This document shows positions 24,211 through 30,649 of a stretch of DNA of 32,641 bases, piece by piece (within the stretch, counting starts at the first letter, position 1; each line of letters opens with the position of its first letter). Origin of the DNA: Spartobacteria bacterium UBA5019 (lineage in GTDB: Bacteria > Verrucomicrobiota > Verrucomicrobiia > Chthoniobacterales > Terrimicrobiaceae); assembly GCA_002396485.1 (NCBI GenBank), contig DGXZ01000063.1, positions 16,281 through 48,921 on the forward strand. Reading direction: 5' to 3'. The notes under the pieces are model-generated. The model saw only the letters and a program-made list of their open reading frames with translations. It had not been told where the DNA came from and ran no database searches. Made by a program: the position numbers and the translations under genes.

Positions 24211-26946
24211 ATGAAGCCCACCCTCCCACTCCTCACCGCCCTCCTGCTCGCGCCGCTGGCTTGTTACTCAGAGCCCCCAGCGAACAATACCGAAACCGTT
24301 CCTGTGAAGAAAAGTTCACCGCAAAATTTTGATGATGAAGATGCTCCAGACCCTATTGGCGCATCTGCCAAGACAGGGAAATCGGTTTCGATGGCATCGG
24401 CCCATCTGCAGGTGGCTAACGTAGAGGATCCCCAATCAAAACAAGCCCGACGAAACGCCTTCGGTGTGGATTTCATCCAGTTGAATGGGACTATCGGGCA
24501 AAGGATTTCCTACTCGGGGGAGACTTTGGCTCTGCTGGATTGGGAGAAAACGTTTCTTTCACCTTTCCTATCCCGCACAAAAAATGTGCCCAATAAGACG
24601 CCATCCAAGATTTATGTTGGGTTGGGTAAAACTCTCACGGGACTCGTCTACTGGGCTGCCTACAGAGGGGACGATGAGGCGCTGGCGCTCAAGCAACGTA
24701 TCCTCAATGCGCTGGTCGCGACGCAGGATGCAGATGGGTATATCGGGGCCTTTGGTCCAGAGCACCGTGGTCGGAAAATGGGATGGGACACTCATGAGAT
24801 CACTTACATCATGAAGGCGCTGGCGGCTGACTACAGGATATTTGGCACCCCTTCTTCGGGGCAGGCCGCCGAGCGGCTGGCAGCCTATGTCACAAACACC
24901 TGGGAGGATGAAGGCGTGCCAACTTGGGGCATGGAAAATTGTTTTCTTGAATTCGGCAAGGATGGACAGCGTGATTTTCGTTTTGCAGACTGGATCCTTA
25001 AAACCCACTTTCCCAATCAGAAATACCGCAATTCCCGTTGGGGACAACGCCTCGGTTACAATACACAATGGGACGACTACGATTTGTCTGGCAAACACGT
25101 TTACCATTTCACGGCGAGTGCGGCTGCCCAATTGTGGCTGAACCAAAAATTCCCGAACCCATTGCTTGTGCGGCCCGCTGAAGCCGCTGAGAAATGGATT
25201 AAAGATGGCGGGGCGACCTTGCCTGGCACTTTTGGCTATTCGGAGAAGTGGAGCAAGACCCAGTTTGGTCGGAGTGGTGTTTTTAATCCGGAATACGAGC
25301 ATTGTGTTGCAGAGCGGGCCCACAAAAACGGCGAGGTCTGCAGCCGGGTGCATGTTGCTGAGCTGCTCGACACTCATTCACAAACCTCCCAGCCGCAACC
25401 TTGGCATTATGACGTGATTGAACGAGTTTTATATAATTCGTTTTTTGCCGCACAATCCGTTGAAGCTTCGTCTGATTGGCAGGGCCCAAAAATCCGCTAC
25501 GATACGGCAACGGAAGGTCCTCGGGCATGGTATTGGCGCCCTACATTCTGCTGCGCGAGTAATTTCCGGCGCTTTATGTTCACCATTCCAAGTATGATGT
25601 ATCAAAATACTGCGGAGGGACTTTACGTGAATTTGTATGAGGAGTCGCAGGCAAAAATTCAATGGGCAGGCCGTCAGTGGGAGATTTCCCAAGTGACAAA
25701 ATATCCGCGCAATGGCTTGGTTCGAATCATGCCCCGCCCGGACAAGCCTGTGGAGGCGACGATTCACTTCCGCATTCCCAACTGGGTCAGGCAACCGTCT
25801 CTGACTGTCAATGGAAAGAGTCAGCCGGTAGTTCCGGGAAGTTACGCTTCGGTGACCCGCGAATGGAAGCCTGAAGACGTTGTGGAAATCAACCTGCCGA
25901 TGGAATGGCAATGGATTGCGGGCTACCGCGAACAGCAAGGCCGCGCCGGCCTTCTTCGCGGCCCACTGGTCTTCACGTTGAATCCCGTGCTCAACAAGGT
26001 GAATGGCTATAAAGACTTGGACTGGAATCCTGAGCAATTTGGCGAAGCGGTCAAAGGCGAGCCACCTGGAAAATACACGGATTATGAACCCTCGTATCAA
26101 CTCCTGCGGGAAATTGTGCTCGACCCTGCCAGCCTCAAGGACCCCATTCCGGATGCCACCATCTATCCGGATGGAATCGCGGCGGTTGTTAAAGGCTGGA
26201 AGCATCGCAACAATGTCGCTGCTCCACATGATCTGGAATTGAAGTTAACTGAGTTTCCAGACGAAGGGGGGCGAACGGTTTCCTTTCTCTTGAACGAGCC
26301 CTCCTCTGCCCAACCCGATCCACTTTTTGCATGCGAATTGAAGGAAGAAAAACTTTTCCCAAGTCTTTGGGCAGAGGCTAAGAAGACGATTGATCCGAGC
26401 AAGCTTAAGAAATCGGAGCCTAAGATTCCCGGAGGGGCAATACTTATTCCTCCGCTTCGTTCGAGCTACGACGAGATGACCTCTGAGGGCGACTTGTTCG
26501 GGCGGCGAGCGTGGATGAGTGTGAAAGATGCCGAGCGCCCCTACCGAAAGATGGGTTTCCGGTTTCCGCAGGATGTTCGTGATCGCAAGAAGGGACCGGT
26601 CAAAGTGCATCTTGTTTATCTGGATCGCGGTGACTGTGAAGTGGAACTTTTTTATGACTCTTCCGATGTGTCTTGGAATGTTCTGAAGAAACGACCAGAT
26701 GTTTCGAGCGAAACGAGACGTTGGGGCCAGGACAAGCTGGTAAGTGGTGCTTTTAAAATTGCCGGCAATCTCTCCGTCGGTAACTCGGGTGAGTGGCTCA
26801 CGAAAGAATTTCTGTTGGACGATGCCCGATTTGAATCCCTCTCTGACGGGAAAGACATGCTCCTGTATATCCATGCTGACCAAAATTTTATTGTCGGAGG
26901 AATCTACGTAGAGAATTTGCCCTCACTAACTGCCAAAGGATTATAG
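24211..26946 (+). CDS. Secreted GH127 (DUF1680) glycoside hydrolase, copy 2
   Basis: A 911-residue paralogue of the 19928 gene, collinear from VDFIQLNGTIGQRISY to the C-terminal IVGGIYVENL. GEVCSRVHV supplies E375 and C377, and TFCCASNFRRF supplies C447 and C448, so the zinc/cysteine catalytic set is intact. Compared with copy 1 it has about 30 extra acidic, low-complexity residues after the signal peptide (NFDDEDAPDPIGASAKTG). The leader MKPTLPLLTALLLAPLACYS ends in a cysteine but the lipobox is poor (P at -3), so a lipoprotein is doubtful. The leader DNA is far closer to that of the neighbouring GH55-like gene (26955) than to that of copy 1. Two GH127s in one operon suggest different linkages or a redundant dose. 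Confidence 0.87.
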   Translation: MKPTLPLLTALLLAPLACYSEPPANNTETVPVKKSSPQNFDDEDAPDPIGASAKTGKSVSMASAHLQVANVEDPQSKQARRNAFGVDFIQLNGTIGQRISYSGETLALLDWEKTFLSPFLSRTKNVPNKTPSKIYVGLGKTLTGLVYWAAYRGDDEALALKQRILNALVATQDADGYIGAFGPEHRGRKMGWDTHEITYIMKALAADYRIFGTPSSGQAAERLAAYVTNTWEDEGVPTWGMENCFLEFGKDGQRDFRFADWILKTHFPNQKYRNSRWGQRLGYNTQWDDYDLSGKHVYHFTASAAAQLWLNQKFPNPLLVRPAEAAEKWIKDGGATLPGTFGYSEKWSKTQFGRSGVFNPEYEHCVAERAHKNGEVCSRVHVAELLDTHSQTSQPQPWHYDVIERVLYNSFFAAQSVEASSDWQGPKIRYDTATEGPRAWYWRPTFCCASNFRRFMFTIPSMMYQNTAEGLYVNLYEESQAKIQWAGRQWEISQVTKYPRNGLVRIMPRPDKPVEATIHFRIPNWVRQPSLTVNGKSQPVVPGSYASVTREWKPEDVVEINLPMEWQWIAGYREQQGRAGLLRGPLVFTLNPVLNKVNGYKDLDWNPEQFGEAVKGEPPGKYTDYEPSYQLLREIVLDPASLKDPIPDATIYPDGIAAVVKGWKHRNNVAAPHDLELKLTEFPDEGGRTVSFLLNEPSSAQPDPLFACELKEEKLFPSLWAEAKKTIDPSKLKKSEPKIPGGAILIPPLRSSYDEMTSEGDLFGRRAWMSVKDAERPYRKMGFRFPQDVRDRKKGPVKVHLVYLDRGDCEVELFYDSSDVSWNVLKKRPDVSSETRRWGQDKLVSGAFKIAGNLSVGNSGEWLTKEFLLDDARFESLSDGKDMLLYIHADQNFIVGGIYVENLPSLTAKGL

Positions 26947-26954
26947 AAATAACC

Positions 26955-29267
26955 ATGAAGCCCACCCTCACCCTCCTCACCACCCTGCTGCTCGCGCCGC
27001 TGGCTGCGCTTAACGCGGCCGATGCAGTCACACCACCCGGCGACCGGAACCTGCCGATCAACCAAATCTATCCTCCCGAAGCGTTTTACCACAACGGCAA
27101 GGGGGGGCGTGTGCTCGATGTCACCAAGCCACCATTCAATGCCAAGGGCGACGGCAAGACCGATGACACCAAGGCCCTCTGCGATGCCATGCGCTTTGTG
27201 CGTGAGAATTATTCTCACTTAAAACCGGGCCATGGGTATTCCAATGGCGCCTGGACGCGGATGTATGACCGCACCTGGATCATCTATCTTCCCGACGGCG
27301 AGTATTTGGTCAGCGACACGATCAGTCAGGGCTGGCCGGCACGGGCTTATGATGTGGTTAAGGGTTGGCGGGATCTTGGTCGGCATAAATTTGACAAACC
27401 GGAGGATGAGGCGCCGGAATTGAAACTGCAAGGAGAGGAGAACTTCGGCATCATTGTGGTCGGTCAAAGTCGCGATAAGACGACTATCCGCCTGAAGGAC
27501 AACAGTCCCGGGTTTGAAAAAGGCTCTGATAAAGCCGTTCTGCAATACTATCTGCTCAAGGTGGGTTCGAGTGTTAATTGCGGGAACTATGCGCAGAACC
27601 TCACCATCCAAACCGGCAGTGGAAATCCGGGTGCTGTCGGCATGAAATGGAATTCATCCAATTGGGGAGGGATCTACAATGTAGCCATCCGGTCGGGCGA
27701 TGGCAGTGGGCGGGCCGGGCTGATGGTGGACCGGCGCAATGCGCACGGCTACCAGCACGACATCGTCGTGGATGGATTTGATGTTGGTGTGGAATTGACC
27801 TCAGGCGGAGCCACGGTCGTGGTCCTGGAATATGCCACGCTGACCAACCAGCGCGTCACAGCCATCCGCATCGGAAGGACTTCCATCTTTTGCGGGCGGA
27901 AACTTCTGATCAGAGATGCGCCGCAGGCGGTGAAAGTCGGCCCCCAGTCGCATGTGTGTCTTTTCGATAGCGAAGCCGTTTCAGACAAAACAGGTGGTGC
28001 CGCCATCGAGGTGGAGGACTCTGGGCGGATTATTACTAAGGATGTGACGGAGGTCGGGCACCTGCTCGCACGGGATATTCGCCTTTCCGGATACAGTCCC
28101 GCGGTGACCAAGAATAAACAGACGGTGGTCTCTGGTAACTTTATCGAGGAGTATGCTTCCGACACGCCGGTTTCTGTGTATGCGGATGGGCCGGGGAAAA
28201 CCCTGCGTCTGCCGGTCAAAGAATGGCCGGTGATTTTGCCAGACAGCGACCTGTCGAAATGGGCGAATGTATCCGACTTTGGTGCAGTGGGCGACGGCCT
28301 CACCGACGACACTGCGGCCGTGCAACGGGCGATGAACTCCGGCAAACCGGTGGTCTATTTTCCTAAGAGCAACTACGCGATCTTCGGCACGGTCAATATC
28401 CCCGCCACGGTTAAGATTGTGGATTTCATGTGGGCGAGCGTTTATCGCACCGATCCGAATCAAAAGCCCAACCTGACGGAAAAGGAGTCTCTGGCTCTGG
28501 AAATCGTCGGCGAGCCTCCGGAGGCAGTGGTGCCGGGTCTGTTCCGGGTGGCCGAGGCTTCCGGCGAACCGCTGGCGCTGCGTCAATGCGTGAATGCCGG
28601 CGGTGTGTTTCTGGATCACGAAGCGGATCGTACGGTGGTGCTTGAGGATCTGATCACGTGGTTCGGGCACAACTACTACCTGGCCAGCGGGCCCGACATG
28701 CTCTTCAAGGGACCGGCTGCGATCCATACGAGTCGCTGGCGGCTGTATCGGAACACGAAGCCCGAAGGGAAGCGTAAAGAAGTGTTTGCCAACATGGTTC
28801 AGATGTTTGCCCTCGGGGGAGCCGAAGGCAGCCTGGCGGTCAAAAACGTCAATGCCTGGGTGCGCCAGGTGGACAATGAATACAACACAGTGGAATTGGC
28901 CTTCGCGAACTCCGATGCCTGGATTCTGGGCTTTAAGAGCGAAGGCCCGAAAACGACCACCTATTTTCAGGCCAGCGATCATGCCCGGCTCGAGCTTTTC
29001 GGCGGCTTTTATGGTATTCATCAAGAAACTGCCGCCGTTCCTCTGGCGGTATCCCTCGATTCCGATGTATTCCTGAGCATGTCCTGTTTTGGAGGGGTCA
29101 AAATTCCGAGCTATTCTATTATTCTGCGGGATGAAAAGAACGGGCGGGTGACAGAAGTCCCTGATGCTCGGTTCGAGCCGCGGCGCGTTGCGGCCCCGGG
29201 CGAGCGCGTCATTCTCCTGCTAGAAAATCGCCGATCCTCCAGCGAATCCAAGAAAGAAGCCCAATGA
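26955..29267 (+). CDS. Secreted GH55-like double beta-helix protein, copy 1
   Basis: A 770-residue protein with a signal peptide (residues 1-22, LNAA|DAV). Two pectate-lyase-3 type modules each start with the hallmark F.A.GDG.TDDT: NAKGDGKTDDTKALCDAM near residue 62 and GAVGDGLTDDTAAVQRAM near residue 443. Each leads into a right-handed beta-helix, the architecture of GH55 exo-beta-1,3-glucanases and relatives. GH55 catalysis uses a glutamate in the second helix; I cannot assign it safely. Activity could be on beta-1,3-glucan or on another glycan, and in a rhamnose/arabinose-type operon the latter is plausible. The stop overlaps the next gene by ATGA. A near-duplicate begins at 30650. Confidence 0.8.
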   Translation: MKPTLTLLTTLLLAPLAALNAADAVTPPGDRNLPINQIYPPEAFYHNGKGGRVLDVTKPPFNAKGDGKTDDTKALCDAMRFVRENYSHLKPGHGYSNGAWTRMYDRTWIIYLPDGEYLVSDTISQGWPARAYDVVKGWRDLGRHKFDKPEDEAPELKLQGEENFGIIVVGQSRDKTTIRLKDNSPGFEKGSDKAVLQYYLLKVGSSVNCGNYAQNLTIQTGSGNPGAVGMKWNSSNWGGIYNVAIRSGDGSGRAGLMVDRRNAHGYQHDIVVDGFDVGVELTSGGATVVVLEYATLTNQRVTAIRIGRTSIFCGRKLLIRDAPQAVKVGPQSHVCLFDSEAVSDKTGGAAIEVEDSGRIITKDVTEVGHLLARDIRLSGYSPAVTKNKQTVVSGNFIEEYASDTPVSVYADGPGKTLRLPVKEWPVILPDSDLSKWANVSDFGAVGDGLTDDTAAVQRAMNSGKPVVYFPKSNYAIFGTVNIPATVKIVDFMWASVYRTDPNQKPNLTEKESLALEIVGEPPEAVVPGLFRVAEASGEPLALRQCVNAGGVFLDHEADRTVVLEDLITWFGHNYYLASGPDMLFKGPAAIHTSRWRLYRNTKPEGKRKEVFANMVQMFALGGAEGSLAVKNVNAWVRQVDNEYNTVELAFANSDAWILGFKSEGPKTTTYFQASDHARLELFGGFYGIHQETAAVPLAVSLDSDVFLSMSCFGGVKIPSYSIILRDEKNGRVTEVPDARFEPRRVAAPGERVILLLENRRSSSESKKEAQ
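27180..27274 (+). repeat. 95-bp block identical to 30884-30978
   Basis: The two GH55-like genes are identical, with no mismatch, over these 95 bases, while flanking codons differ at silent positions. It lies in coding sequence (residues about 76-107). It indicates recent duplication or gene conversion. It also contains the perfect palindrome gtgagaattattctcac at 27200-27216. Confidence 0.9.
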
Positions 29268-30628
29268 AAAAAAACATGAAGATTGCGTTGTTCGTACTGA
29301 GCCTCTGCCTGCTGGCAGGCAGTGGGCGAGCCGCCCTGTTTGAGGATGGCGAGACCGTTTGCTTCCTCGGCGACAGCATCACTGCCGGCGGAATTTATCA
29401 AACCATGGTTGGTAATTATTATCTGACCCGTTTTCCCGATCGAACGATCCGATTCGTCAACGCGGGCCGCGGGGGTGACACCGCCTACAGTTCTCTCAGC
29501 CGATTGCAGGAGGATGTCATCAACAAGAAGCCCTCCTCGGTCGCCATCATGTTCGGAATGAATGATGTCAATCGCAGGGCGTATGTCGCCGATCCGGATG
29601 CCGCGAAAACAGCGGAACAACAAGATGCCCTCAGGCGCTACAAGGAAAATATGGCGGTCGTCATTGGCCGCATCCGCGCCGAGGCCGGTAATCCGAAATT
29701 GTTGTTTCTCACGCCGTCGCCGTTTGACCAGACCGTAGTTCTCGACAAAGACAATAACCAGCCGGGCTGCAACGATGGCCTGGCCCGCTGCGCCGAAACG
29801 GTGAGGGACCTCGCGGTAGCGAACAGCGGCCTGCTCGTGGATTTTCATGCCCCCATGACGGCGCTCAACCTGGAACAACAGCAGAAAGACCCGAAATGGA
29901 CGATCAGTGGTTCCGATCGCGTTCATCCGGGATCGCCGGGACACCTGATGATGGCATGGCTTTTTTTGAAGGCCCAGGGCGCACCGGCGATCGTCTCGAA
30001 GGTAAGCGTTGACGCCGCCACTGGCCGTGTCGTTGAAACCGTGAATGCCGAGGTGAAAGAGGTGGCGAAAGCCGACGGAGGGGTGACCTTCACCGTGCTG
30101 GAAAAGGCCCTTCCGTTTCCCATCGACCCCGGAGCCATGAGGGTTTTGAACATGTTGCCCATCGAGAAGGATTTGAATCAGCAAATCGTCACGGTGCAGG
30201 GTCTGGCCGCAGGCAACTACGAGCTCAGGATCGATGGAACGCCGGCGGGACGTTACTCCGCACAGGACATGGAGCAGGGGATCAATCTTGCCTTCAACGA
30301 AAACGCACCGCAATTTAAAAAGGCGCAGACCGTCGCCAAGTTTAACGAGCTGCGCCGGAACGCAGAGGCCTTGGCGCTTCGCTTACTAACCACGCGGCGT
30401 TGGCTGCAGAGTAATTATAAGATCAACCCCGACGATCCAGCCGCCGTGCAGGCGCACTACGAGAGTTTCACAAACAAGTCGGAGCCCAACGCGGTGAAGG
30501 CGCTCGAATACATTAACAAGTGGCCGCAATATGATGAGCTTCGCCAGCAGGTGACGGCCAATGAAAAGGAGGCCATGGAGAACCGTACTCCGGCCCCCCA
30601 TGTTTATGCGATTCGATCCTTACAGTAA
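29264..30628 (+). CDS. Secreted SGNH/GDSL-type hydrolase with C-terminal extension
   Basis: A 454-residue protein. The ATG overlaps the preceding stop (ATGA); Met5 is an alternative start. The signal peptide ends near GRA|ALF. All SGNH blocks are visible: block I GDSIT with nucleophile S38, block II NAGRGGDT with its Gly, block III GMND (N100) and block V DRVHP with D218 and H221. Family role: esterase/lipase fold, here probably a carbohydrate esterase removing acetyl groups from the glycan attacked by the neighbouring enzymes. The part beyond about residue 245 exceeds the usual 200-240 residue core. It begins with a beta-rich segment followed by a helical tail (about 340-440), seen in rhamnogalacturonan-acetylesterase-like secreted proteins of large-genome bacteria only by general analogy. 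Confidence 0.83.
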   Translation: MKKNMKIALFVLSLCLLAGSGRAALFEDGETVCFLGDSITAGGIYQTMVGNYYLTRFPDRTIRFVNAGRGGDTAYSSLSRLQEDVINKKPSSVAIMFGMNDVNRRAYVADPDAAKTAEQQDALRRYKENMAVVIGRIRAEAGNPKLLFLTPSPFDQTVVLDKDNNQPGCNDGLARCAETVRDLAVANSGLLVDFHAPMTALNLEQQQKDPKWTISGSDRVHPGSPGHLMMAWLFLKAQGAPAIVSKVSVDAATGRVVETVNAEVKEVAKADGGVTFTVLEKALPFPIDPGAMRVLNMLPIEKDLNQQIVTVQGLAAGNYELRIDGTPAGRYSAQDMEQGINLAFNENAPQFKKAQTVAKFNELRRNAEALALRLLTTRRWLQSNYKINPDDPAAVQAHYESFTNKSEPNAVKALEYINKWPQYDELRQQVTANEKEAMENRTPAPHVYAIRSLQ

Positions 30629-30649
30629 TTATTGATGTGAAGTAACGTT

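Noticed and set aside
27200..27216. Perfect palindrome gtgagaattattctcac (also at 30904-30920) as an operator
   Set aside because: It lies deep inside coding sequence and encodes conserved residues (VRENYSH). Its presence in both copies is explained by gene duplication.
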